From Sphingomonas sp. SORGH_AS_0950 (GTDB taxonomy: Bacteria > Pseudomonadota > Alphaproteobacteria > Sphingomonadales > Sphingomonadaceae), in NCBI RefSeq assembly GCF_030818415.1, contig NZ_JAUTAE010000001.1, forward strand, positions 2,940,001 through 3,004,000: 64,000 nt of DNA, given 5' to 3'. The notes beneath the pieces are model-generated. The model was not told the origin of the DNA and searched no databases. It was given only the letters and a program-made list of their open reading frames with translations. Numbering within the stretch: position 1 is the stretch's first letter; the number at the start of each line of letters is the position of its first letter. Below are positions 36,661-45,314 of the stretch, piece after piece. The position numbers were made by a program, and so were the translations under genes.

Positions 36661-38193
36661 TCACCCCAACCCCTCAAGAAACCCCGCCGCCTGCGCCCGG
36701 ATCGCCTTGCGGTCTTCCTCCGCCATCCGGTTCCAGTTGCGATAGGGCATCGCCATGCGCGGATTCTCGCCGAAACGCTCCTCGTGCCGCGCCAGGAAAT
36801 CCCAATAGAGCGCGTTGAACGGGCAGGCGTCCTCGCCCACCCGCTGCTTCACGTCATAGCGGCACGCCCCGCAATAATCCGACATGCGGTCGATATAGGC
36901 CCCCGACGAGACATAGGGCTTGGAGGCGATGATGCCGCCATCGGCGAACTGGCTCATGCCCACGACATTGGGCAGCTCGACCCATTCATAGGCATCGATA
37001 TAGATTTCCAGATACCAGCGATGCACCTCCGCCGGGTCCGCGCCGATCAGGATGGCGAAGTTTCCCGTCACCATCAGCCGCTGGATGTGATGGGCATGCG
37101 CGGTGTCGAGCGTCTGGCCCAGCGCCTCGGCCATGCAGTGCATGTCGGTCCGGCCCGTCCAGTAGAAGCCGGGCAGCGGCCGGGTCGCGCGCAGGGCGTT
37201 GCGGTTCACATAGTCCGGCCCGACATGCCAGTAGAGCCCGCGCACATATTCGCGCCAGCCGATGATCTGGCGGATATAGCCCTCGACCGAATTGAGGCTG
37301 ACACGACCGTCCTCATATTCCCCTTCCGCCATCCGGCAGAGTTCGAGCGGGTCGAGCAGCCCCGAATTGATATAGGGCGACAGGACCGAGTGCCAGAGCT
37401 GGTGCTGCCCGGTCAGCATCGCATCCTGATAGTCGCCGAATTTGGGCAGGCCGTTCGCCATGAACGCCTCGGCCTGTTTCTGCGCGTCCTCCGCGGTGGT
37501 CGCATAGGCGAAGCCGTCGAGCGAGCCGGGATGGTTGTCGAACCGCGCGGCGACCAGCGTCAGCACCTCGCGCGTGATCGCATCGGGGGCGAAGGTGAGC
37601 GGTTCGGGCGGCCTGTCCTTCTTGGGGGCGGGCTTGCGGTTGTCGGCGTCGTAATTCCACTTGCCGCCCTCGGGCTTGTCGCCCTTCATCAACAGGCCGG
37701 TCTTGCGCCGCATCAGCCGGTAGAAATACTCCATGCGCAGTTCCTGGCGGTCCTCCGCCCAGGCCTCGAACTCGGCCTGGCTGGCGATGAAGCGGGTGTC
37801 GGGACGGATGTCGACGGGGATGCCGAACATCGTCTCCCACGCCTCCAGCATCGCGGCGACGCGCCATTCGCCCGCCTGGGTGACGACGATCCGCGCGGGA
37901 TCGTGGCGTCCGACCGCGCGCGCGACCTCGCCGGTGAAGCTGCCCGCATTGTCGGCGTCGTCCAGCCGGACGTAATCGACTGTCCAGCCTGCCTGGCGCA
38001 ACGCCTCGGCATGATGGCGCATCGCGGACAGGATATAGGCGATCTTGGCCTTGTGATGGCGGACATAGGCCGTCTCGTCCGCCACCTCCATCATCAGCAG
38101 GACTGCGCTTCTGGGATCGGCACCCTCCAGCGACGACAGGTTCATCGACAATTGATCGCCCAATATCGGGATCAGCGTTGGCGATTCGGGCAT
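36661..38193 (-). CDS. Bacterial 6-4-type photolyase/cryptochrome (FeS-BCP family)
   Basis: 510-residue flavoprotein of the photolyase-related family (DUF/FeS-BCP, PhrB-like). The N-terminus LIPILGDQL is characteristic. The C-terminal region holds a cysteine cluster for a 4Fe-4S centre: [21 protein letters not shown]. These proteins repair (6-4) lesions or act as blue-light receptors. It is divergent from queF with only 21 bp between the two starts. Whether it repairs DNA or senses light cannot be told from this sequence. Confidence 0.85.
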   Translation of the reverse strand: MPESPTLIPILGDQLSMNLSSLEGADPRSAVLLMMEVADETAYVRHHKAKIAYILSAMRHHAEALRQAGWTVDYVRLDDADNAGSFTGEVARAVGRHDPARIVVTQAGEWRVAAMLEAWETMFGIPVDIRPDTRFIASQAEFEAWAEDRQELRMEYFYRLMRRKTGLLMKGDKPEGGKWNYDADNRKPAPKKDRPPEPLTFAPDAITREVLTLVAARFDNHPGSLDGFAYATTAEDAQKQAEAFMANGLPKFGDYQDAMLTGQHQLWHSVLSPYINSGLLDPLELCRMAEGEYEDGRVSLNSVEGYIRQIIGWREYVRGLYWHVGPDYVNRNALRATRPLPGFYWTGRTDMHCMAEALGQTLDTAHAHHIQRLMVTGNFAILIGADPAEVHRWYLEIYIDAYEWVELPNVVGMSQFADGGIIASKPYVSSGAYIDRMSDYCGACRYDVKQRVGEDACPFNALYWDFLARHEERFGENPRMAMPYRNWNRMAEEDRKAIRAQAAGFLEGLG

Positions 38194-38214
38194 GGTTGTC
38201 CTACATGGCCTTTC

Positions 38215-38655
38215 ATGAAGCATCTCGGCCAGACCAGCGCGCTGCCCGCTTCCCCGGAAGAGGCGGTGCTCGATTATGTTCCCAACCCCCGACCGGGGCG
38301 CACCTATCTGATCCGGTTCGCGGCACCCGAGTTCACCTCGCTCTGCCCGGTGACCGGCCAGCCCGACTTCGCGCATCTGGTGATCGACTATGTGCCCGGC
38401 GAGATGATCGTCGAGTCCAAGTCGTTGAAATTGTTCCTGGGCAGCTTCCGCAACCATGCCGGTTTCCATGAGGATTGCACCGTCGGCATCGGCGAGCGCC
38501 TGTTCGAGGAGATGAAGCCGGTCTGGCTGCGCATCGGCGGATATTGGTATCCGCGCGGCGGCATTCCGATCGACGTGTTCTGGCAGTCCTCGGCCCCGCC
38601 CGCCGATCTGTGGCTGCCCGACCAGGGCGTCGCGGGCTATCGCGGCCGGGGCTGA
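38215..38655 (+). CDS. queF: NADPH-dependent 7-cyano-7-deazaguanine reductase
   Basis: 146-residue QueF, which reduces preQ0 to preQ1 in queuosine synthesis for tRNA modification. The catalytic cysteine is in [12 protein letters not shown], and the family signature [21 protein letters not shown] is present. This is the short unimodular form. The start at 38215 leaves only 21 bp to the divergent photolyase start, with no clear Shine-Dalgarno, so the transcript may be leaderless. Confidence 0.95.
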   Translation: MKHLGQTSALPASPEEAVLDYVPNPRPGRTYLIRFAAPEFTSLCPVTGQPDFAHLVIDYVPGEMIVESKSLKLFLGSFRNHAGFHEDCTVGIGERLFEEMKPVWLRIGGYWYPRGGIPIDVFWQSSAPPADLWLPDQGVAGYRGRG

Positions 38656-38733
38656 CGGCCCCCGGCCGGGCCGGTCAGCGGGGGTTCAGCGGGCCATGCT
38701 AGACGGGGCGCCTCACAGAATGGAGGTTCCGTC

Positions 38734-38994
38734 GTGAAGACCAGGTTGATGATCGCCGCTTCCCTTCCCCTCTGTCTTGCCGCCGCCGTCCTGCCGACCG
38801 CGGCGCAGGCCATGCCCAACCCGGCATCGGTCTTCTGCCAGAAGATGGGCGGCCGCTCGGTCAACGCCACGCTGCCGGACCGGTCGCAGCTCGGCCTGTG
38901 CTATCTGCCCGGCAAGAAGATCGTCGAGGAATGGACGCTGTACCGGATGCTCGACGGCAAGAAGCCCTCGCCCCGGCACAACCCCTTTCGATAG
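38734..38994 (+). CDS. DUF333 small secreted protein
   Basis: 86 residues with a signal peptide ending AAQAM. The core NPASVFCQKMGGRSVNATL...GLCYLPGKKIVEEWTLYR is the DUF333 domain, with two cysteines probably forming a disulfide. Its function is unknown. The GTG start at 38734 is preceded by GGAGG eight bases upstream. It is followed by a terminator. Confidence 0.88.
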   Translation: MKTRLMIAASLPLCLAAAVLPTAAQAMPNPASVFCQKMGGRSVNATLPDRSQLGLCYLPGKKIVEEWTLYRMLDGKKPSPRHNPFR

Positions 38995-39011
38995 GACATT
39001 CCGCTCCGCAA

Positions 39012-39034
39012 CAGGGTCCTGAGGGACCCTTTTC
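39012..39034 (+). terminator. Intrinsic terminator after DUF333 gene
   Basis: GGGTCC (39014-39019) and GGACCC (39024-39029), with a short loop, followed by TTTT (39030-39033). Confidence 0.75.
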
Positions 39035-39197
39035 GTCGGCAGACCGGGCCTTTGCAGCGCCCGGTCGCCTGACACGGTTGCGGTGCAGCAAATATGTAAT
39101 ACGGTCTGCAACCTTCCTGCCAAATGCGGGTTAACCTTGAAACGATGTGTCCGGTGGGAAACTCGCCCCGACATGTCGTGCTTCAAGGACTGGCAAT

Positions 39198-41469
39198 ATG
39201 GCGGATGCGAACGGAACCGTGATCGAACGACTGGCGCTGATCGGAAACTTCCTGCCCCGGCAATGCGGGCTCGCGACATTCACCACCGACGTCTATTCGG
39301 CCCTTCGCGATCGCTTTCCCAATCTGGCGGTCGACGTCTATGCGATGGACGATCATCCCGGCCGCTACGCCTATCCCCCGGCCGTGACCGCCGCCATCCC
39401 GCAGAATGAGCGTTCCGCCTATATCGACATGGCCCGCCGGATCGAGGCGAGCGGCGCGCAGGCTATCTGGGTCCAGCACGAATATGGCATCTATGGCGGC
39501 GCGGCGGGCGAGCATCTGCTCGCACTGCTCGACCGTACCACGCTGCCCGTCATCGCGACGCTGCACACGGTTCTCGAAAAGCCCTCGGCCGACGAACGCC
39601 GGGTGATGGAGGGGCTGCTCCGCCGTTGCGCCAAGATCATCGTCATGGCGGACAAAGGCTTCGACATCCTCAAGCGCGTCTATGGCGCCGATCCGCGCCA
39701 GATCGCGATGATCCCGCACGGCGTGCCCGACCGCGAGCTGATCTCGCCCGACTCGCTCAAGGCGAAGTTCGGCTGGCAAGGCCGCAAGGTCGTCTTCACC
39801 TTCGGTCTGCTGGCGCCCAACAAGGGGATCGAGACGATCATCGAGGCGCTGCCCGCCGTCGCCGCGCATCATCCCGAACTGCTCTATGTCGTGCTGGGCG
39901 CGACCCATCCCAATCTGATCGCGCATGAGGGCGAAGCCTATCGCGACCGGCTGAAGGCGCTGGCCGAGGCGCGCGGCGTGGCGGACAATGTCGCCTTCGT
40001 CGATGCGTTTGTCGACCATGACGACCTGATCGAATATCTCCAGGCCGCCGATATCTACGCCACCCCCTATACCAACCCCGCCCAGATCACGAGCGGGACG
40101 CTGTCCTATGCGGTCGGCGTCGGCAAGGCGGTGATCTCCACCCCCTATGTCCATGCCGCCGAGATATTGGACGACGATCACGGCGTGCTCGTCCCGTTCG
40201 GCGACGTCGAGGGGTTCGCGCGCGAGATCGACCGGCTGCTGGGCGACGACACGGCGCGCGAGCGGCTGTCGCAGCGTGCCTATGCGCGGGGTCGCACGAT
40301 GATCTGGCCGCGTCTGGCCGAGGCGGCGATCAAGCAGATCGGCACCGCGATCACCACCCGCCCGCGCCGCATCGCCATCGGTCATACGCCGACGATCAAG
40401 CCGCTGGCCCCCGATCTGGCCGCCGTCGAGCGGATGAGCGATTCGACCGGCATGTTGCAGCATGCCATCTATTCGGTGCCCGATCGTCGCCATGGCTATT
40501 GCATCGACGACAAATGCCCGCGCGCTGATCTTCATGACCCAGGCGCCCGGCATCGATCCCGTCACGCGCGACAAATGGACCACCATCTACGCCTCGTTCC
40601 TGCAATATGCCTGGAATCCCGAGGCGCGGCGCTATCGCAACTTCATGCGGTTCGACCGCAGCTGGTGCGAGGATGTGGGGTCGGAGGACTCCAACGGCCG
40701 TACCCTGTGGGCGCTGGGCGTCGCCGCGCGCGACGCGCAACTCGCCAAGCATCGCGACTGGGCGCAGATGTGGTTCGACGCGACCGCCTCGCTGGCGCTC
40801 GACCTCGGTTCGCTGCGGGCCCAGGCCTTTGCGATGCTGGGCGCCGCCGCCATGCTGGAAGCGCGGCCGGGGCATCAGCTGGCCCGCACCATCCTGGAAA
40901 AGCTGCCCCCGCTGCATCTGGCGCTGCTGGAAGAAGCGCGGCGGCCGGAATGGCAGTGGTTCGAGATCGTGCTCGCCTATGACAATGCCCGCGTGCCGCA
41001 GGCGTTGATCGAGGCAGGGCGTGCGCTGGGGCGTCAGGACCTGATCGACTGCGGCATTTCCACGCTGGACTGGATCGTCGCCAAGCAGACCTCGCCGGAA
41101 GGCCGCTTCCGCGCGGTCGGCAGCGAGAGCTTCGGTCGCCCCTATGCCGAGCCGTTGCAGTTCGACCAGCAGCCGCTCGAGGCGCAGGCGACGGTCGAGG
41201 CCTGTCAGTCCGCCTATGCCGCGACCCGCGACCCGCGCTGGATCGCCGAGGGCGAGCGCGCCTATGGCTGGTTCCTGGGCCTGAACGACCTCGACCTGCC
41301 GCTGGCGACGGCGCAGGACGGCGGCTGTTTCGACGGGCTGATGCCGACCGGTCTCAACCGCAACCAGGGCGCGGAGTCGATCCTGGCCCTGCAACTCGCC
41401 AATTGCGCGATCGCCAGCCTTTGCCATTCCGCATCATCCATGGCAGGAGCCGATCGTCACATCGCCTGA
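39198..41469 (+). pseudogene. Frameshifted GT4 glycosyltransferase with C-terminal glycosidase-like domain
   Basis: The reading frame starts MADANGTVIERLALIGNFLPR and encodes a GT4-type transferase (GLLAPNKGIETIIEALP; the conserved E in PYVHAAEILDD), then should run on through HGYCIDD into a second domain with alpha/alpha-barrel features. At 40512-40514 an extra A (CAAATG where one base fewer gives CAATG) shifts the frame; the rest of the protein continues in another frame as ARALIFMTQAPGIDPVTR and on to GADRHIA at 41469. Removing one base restores a continuous 756-residue protein. A genuine decay event or a sequence error is possible. It lies 59 bp upstream of the GH130 gene. Confidence 0.85.
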
Positions 41470-41528
41470 TGCGTCCAGCAAGGGGGATGGGATGAGCGTT
41501 TTGGGTAAAGTGGCGAGACGGTAGCGCG

Positions 41529-42812
41529 ATGGATCTTTTCAACCACCGGCTGCGGCTTCATGCCGATCCTTCCCGCGTCGTGGTGCGGCCGTTTCACATC
41601 GCCTGGGGCGGTGGCAATGGCGCGCCGCCCAGCCGGACCGAACGGCTGGTGGGCGAGGTGCTGGCGATGACGCCGCAGGAAGCGCGCGACCAGCTGGAAA
41701 CCGTGCTGAAGGATTTCGAGGCGCGGCACTGGCAGACGCGGCGCGTCTTCATGACCCGCTACGACCAGATCGAGGATCTGCTGAAGCTGGACGGCGCAAC
41801 GATCAGCGACGAGAAGCGGCAGCTGATCGGCGCCTATTTCTGCCACGAATACAGCTACGCGGCGGCGGCGCTGATGAACCCGTCGGCGGTGCCGCATTTC
41901 GACCAGACCGGCATCCAGCCGGGGTCGCAGCGTATCCTGATGTCGATGCGCGCGGTGGGCGAGGGGCATATCTCGTCGGTCGCCTTTCGCGAAGGCATCA
42001 TCAACGACCAGAACCAGCTTCGCCTCGCGCCCGAGCCGCCTTTCGCGACCGCGACCGACGTGCATGGCTGGGGCGACGACGATGTGCCGGGCGGCCCCGT
42101 CACGGTGCATCGCCACCGCGACTCGACGCTGTCGGGCACGGTCATCTTCCCGATCACCCAGGCCCAGTCCAAGGGGCTGGAGGACATGCGCATCGTCCAG
42201 TTCACGCATGACGACGGCGCGGTCGAGTGGATCGGCACCTATACCGCCTATGACGGCTCGGGCATCCAGTCCGAACTGATGCGCACCCGCGACTTCCGCG
42301 CGTTCGACCTCGTGCCGATGACCGGATCGGCGGCGCGCAACAAGGGCATGGCGCTGTTCCCGCGCAAGGTCGCCGGGCAATATATGATGATCGGGCGGCA
42401 GGACGGCGAGAACCTGTTCCTGCTCAAGTCCGACTCGCTGACCCATTGGGACGAGGGTGAGAAGATCCTGACCCCCGTCTATCCATGGGAGCTGGTGCAG
42501 ATCGGCAATTGCGGCCCGCCCATCGAGACGGACGAGGGCTGGCTGCTGCTGACCCACGGCGTCGGCGCGATGCGCAAATATTCGATCGGCGCCGCGCTGC
42601 TCGACAAGGACGACCCCTCCAAGGTGCTGGGCCGGACGAAGCAGCCGATCCTGGCCGCCAAGGACCAGGACCGCGAAGGTTATGTGCCCAACGTCGTCTA
42701 TTCGTGCGGCGCGATCCGGCACGGCGACTCGCTGTTCCTGCCTTACGGCATCGCGGACAGCTCGATCGGCTTCGCCTTCGTGAAGATCAGCGAGTTGCTG
42801 GCGGCAATGTAA
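41529..42812 (+). CDS. GH130-family glycoside hydrolase/phosphorylase
   Basis: 427-residue enzyme of family GH130, which contains beta-mannoside phosphorylases and beta-1,2-mannosidases. The N-terminus has a helical extension (~1-95), then the five-bladed fold with ILMSMRAVGEGHISSVAFREG, typical of the family. Its upstream partner is a GT4-type transferase, and the pair probably makes and turns over a mannose-containing glycan; that is inference from neighbours. The last 26 bp overlap the convergent OPT gene. Confidence 0.82.
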   Translation: MDLFNHRLRLHADPSRVVVRPFHIAWGGGNGAPPSRTERLVGEVLAMTPQEARDQLETVLKDFEARHWQTRRVFMTRYDQIEDLLKLDGATISDEKRQLIGAYFCHEYSYAAAALMNPSAVPHFDQTGIQPGSQRILMSMRAVGEGHISSVAFREGIINDQNQLRLAPEPPFATATDVHGWGDDDVPGGPVTVHRHRDSTLSGTVIFPITQAQSKGLEDMRIVQFTHDDGAVEWIGTYTAYDGSGIQSELMRTRDFRAFDLVPMTGSAARNKGMALFPRKVAGQYMMIGRQDGENLFLLKSDSLTHWDEGEKILTPVYPWELVQIGNCGPPIETDEGWLLLTHGVGAMRKYSIGAALLDKDDPSKVLGRTKQPILAAKDQDREGYVPNVVYSCGAIRHGDSLFLPYGIADSSIGFAFVKISELLAAM

Positions 42813-44763
42813 CGACCTGGCGGCGCGTATAGCGATACAGCGCCGCCAACAGCCCCAGGAACAGCAGCGTCCCCCCGACCAGCGCGGGGGTGGCGAAGCC
42901 GTCGCCGACCAGCGCCAGCGGCGCGTCTGAATTGGTCAGATAGACGATTCCGGCAAAGCCCACGCCCCACAGGCTCTCGCCCACGATCAGCCCGGTCGCC
43001 GCCAGCACGCCCAGCCGCTCCGCCGTCTCCGGATTGGCGCTGCGCCGCGCCCAGCGGTCATAGCCATGGCCGATGACCGCGCCCAGCACGACGGGCAGCG
43101 TCGCGGTCATCGGCAGATAGATGCCCAGCCCCACGCCCAGAGGCGGCAGGCGCAGCCAGCCGAGCTTGCCCAGCCCTTCGTCGGCGATGATGACGCCGAC
43201 GCCGATCAGCGCCCCGACGCCGATCATCGTCCAGTTGAGATCGCCGCCCAGCACCCCCTTGGCCAGGGCCGAGATCAAAGCGGCCTGCGGTGCGGACAGC
43301 GCATTGGGGCCCGCGCCCGGCGTGCCCGCGAACCCCAGCGTGGCGTTGAGCAGGTCGAGCACCGGCGGGATCACCAGGCTGCCGAAGACGACGCCGATGA
43401 CCAGCGCCACCTGCTGCTTCCACGGCGTCGCACCGACCAGTTCGCCGGTCTTCAGGTCCTGGAGATTGTCGTTGGAGATGGTCGCCACGCCGAACACGAC
43501 GCCGGTGACGATCAGCGCATAGGCGACCAGCGCCTGGGTCGTTTCGGGCGGGGTGCCGCGCCCGAACAGTCCGACCAGCAACAACGCGGCGGCCAGGACG
43601 GACAGGATGCCGATCCCCGACACGGGGCTGTTCGACGCGCCGATCAGCCCCGCCATATAGCCGCACACGGCCGCGATCACGAGGCCGATCAGCAGGATGA
43701 AGAGCAGCGCGCCGCCGATCAACGCGATGCCCGACGCCGCCAGCGGCCCGCCCGCGATCACCGACCAGAGCAGCCCGGCGATCGGCACCAGCGTCGCCAG
43801 CGCCACCGCCGCGACGATCCCGATCGGCAGGTCGCGCTCGCCCACCGCCAGCACCGCCCCGTCGCGCCTGGCCGAGGCGGCGGCCAGCGACGAGCGGATG
43901 CCGCCGATGACCGGCCCGATGATCTTGAGGAGCGTCCAGATCGCCGCCACCCCGATCACGCCCGCGCCCAGGAAGCGCACGTCGCGGGAAAAGATGCTGC
44001 CCGCCCATTCGGCGACGGGCCCGGTCGAGGGGGCCATGGCGGTCAGGATCGGCAGCGCCCCCCACCAGCCGATTGCGATCCCCGCCAGCATCGCCATGCC
44101 GACTGACAGCCCCACCAGATGCCCGACCCCGATCAGCGCGAAGGACAGCCCGCCCGCGATCCCGGTCGCGCCCGCACCGGTGCGGAAGAAGACCGCCGCC
44201 TCGGCCACCGCCAGCTTGGTCTGGGTCAGGATCGCGAACGCGGCCGAGGCAAGCGCGTTGACGACGATCAGCCGCAGCCCGACCGCGCTCTCTGCCTCGC
44301 CCTCGCGGCTGCCCGCGCCGACCTTCAGCACTTCGGCGGCGGCGCGGCCCTCGGGATAGGGCAGGTCGGTGTCGACCACGAGCGCACGGCGCAGCGGCAC
44401 CGAGAACATCACCCCCAATATGCCGCCCGTCGCGGTGATCCCGGCGGTCAGCAGATAGGGGAAACCCTGCCACCAGCCGATCATGACCAGGCCAGGCAGC
44501 ACGAAGATGATCGCCGCCAGCGTTCCGGCCGCCGAGGCGACGGTCTGGACGATATTGTTCTCCAGCACCGAACTGTTCGGCAGATAGCGCAGGATCGCCA
44601 TCGAGATGACCGCCGCCGGTATCGAGGTCGCGAAGGTCAGCCCGACCTTGAGCCCCAGATAGACATTGGCGGCGGTGAACAGCAGGGTGATGATCCCGCC
44701 CAGCGCGATCCCGCGAAGGGTCAGCTCGGCGACGGGGGCGACGGTGGCAGAGGTACGGCTCAT
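42787..44763 (-). CDS. OPT-family oligopeptide/metal transporter
   Basis: 658-residue polytopic inner-membrane transporter with at least 14 hydrophobic segments. The OPT signature is recognisable in VGLTFATSIPAAVISMAIL and in the NDNLQDLKTGELVGATPWKQQ segment. Bacterial OPT members import small peptides or iron chelates. No ligand is evident. The 3' end overlaps the GH130 gene by 26 bp, antisense. Confidence 0.9.
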   Translation of the reverse strand: MSRTSATVAPVAELTLRGIALGGIITLLFTAANVYLGLKVGLTFATSIPAAVISMAILRYLPNSSVLENNIVQTVASAAGTLAAIIFVLPGLVMIGWWQGFPYLLTAGITATGGILGVMFSVPLRRALVVDTDLPYPEGRAAAEVLKVGAGSREGEAESAVGLRLIVVNALASAAFAILTQTKLAVAEAAVFFRTGAGATGIAGGLSFALIGVGHLVGLSVGMAMLAGIAIGWWGALPILTAMAPSTGPVAEWAGSIFSRDVRFLGAGVIGVAAIWTLLKIIGPVIGGIRSSLAAASARRDGAVLAVGERDLPIGIVAAVALATLVPIAGLLWSVIAGGPLAASGIALIGGALLFILLIGLVIAAVCGYMAGLIGASNSPVSGIGILSVLAAALLLVGLFGRGTPPETTQALVAYALIVTGVVFGVATISNDNLQDLKTGELVGATPWKQQVALVIGVVFGSLVIPPVLDLLNATLGFAGTPGAGPNALSAPQAALISALAKGVLGGDLNWTMIGVGALIGVGVIIADEGLGKLGWLRLPPLGVGLGIYLPMTATLPVVLGAVIGHGYDRWARRSANPETAERLGVLAATGLIVGESLWGVGFAGIVYLTNSDAPLALVGDGFATPALVGGTLLFLGLLAALYRYTRRQVVTLPPATR

Positions 44764-44835
44764 GCGCGCAGATGTGGCAGATGGCGGGGCGCGCGACTAG
44801 GGTTTCGTGGTGCGGGGGGGGGGCGGGGCGGGGCG

Positions 44836-44936
44836 TGCGCTTCGACTTCGCTCAGCGCGAACGGGCGGAGGATGGATCACCAATTCCCCATCCCCCAACC
44901 TCCGTTCAGCCTGAGCGAAGTCGAAGGCCAAGGGAA
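44836..44936. repeat. Inverted pair of the CGTTCAGCCTGAGCGAAG repeat
   Basis: Copies at 44836-44865 (inverted; CAGCGCG variant) and 44902-44936 (forward). They sit in a 551-bp gene-free stretch upstream of the OPT gene that also holds copy 2 of the ~210-bp element and a third copy at 45272. A 10-base G run at 44814-44823 precedes the pair. Confidence 0.85.
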
Positions 44937-45008
44937 ACCCGACATCTCAAACCCCCACCCCTGCCGAGGCCGGGGGCCAGGCATCACCAAGGCCGATCGA
45001 CATTTACC

Positions 45009-45223
45009 GATGCCCGTCCTTCCCTCGCCCCTCACAGAGGGGAGAGGGTTGCGTAGACTTGGCCTTTGCGAGAGCAAAGGCTTAGTCGGAGCTGGGTGAG
45101 GGGTGGGCGCTCGCCAAGCGAGCGCGCGAGCCTTTGGGCTCGCTCAACCCCTCACCCAAGCTGCGCTAGCCAGCAGGCTGGCAAGCTCCGCTAACCCTCT
45201 CCCCTGGCCAGGGGAGAGGGGAA
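45009..45223. repeat. ~210-bp MITE-like intergenic repeat, copy 2 (inverted)
   Basis: Reverse complement of the element at 10644-10857, about 90% identical by eye. All landmarks recur in the opposite order: CCTCGCCCCTC, GGGGAGAGGGTTGCG, TTAGTCGGAGCTGGGTGAGG, the GCTCGC palindrome, GCCAGCAGGCTGGC and the closing CCCCTGGCCAGGGGAGAGGGG. There is no coding potential and I see no flanking target duplication. It lies 92 bp from the HerA-like ATPase stop. Confidence 0.85.
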
Positions 45224-45271
45224 GTCATCCTGAATGTCGATACAGCCTAAGTCTGTGGCAGGCGGTGTTCC

Positions 45272-45303
45272 TTGGCCTTCGACTTCGCTCAGGCTGAACG
45301 GAG
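45272..45303. repeat. Single copy of the CGTTCAGCCTGAGCGAAG repeat
   Basis: Inverted copy GGCCTTCGACTTCGCTCAGG, followed by CTGAACGGAG. It lies 12 bp from the stop of the HerA-like ATPase gene. The nearest forward partner is at 44902. Confidence 0.8.
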
Positions 45304-45314
45304 GTCCGGGACGG

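Noticed and set aside
36400..38655. A 751-codon frame on the plus strand that would fuse sequence antisense to the photolyase with queF
   Set aside because: Only the last 146 residues are QueF; the rest is antisense to the photolyase. The QueF start is at 38215.
40505..40520. Programmed ribosomal frameshift as an explanation for the split glycosyltransferase
   Set aside because: There is no slippery heptamer or stimulating structure; one surplus base is the simpler reading. The same holds for 46013.
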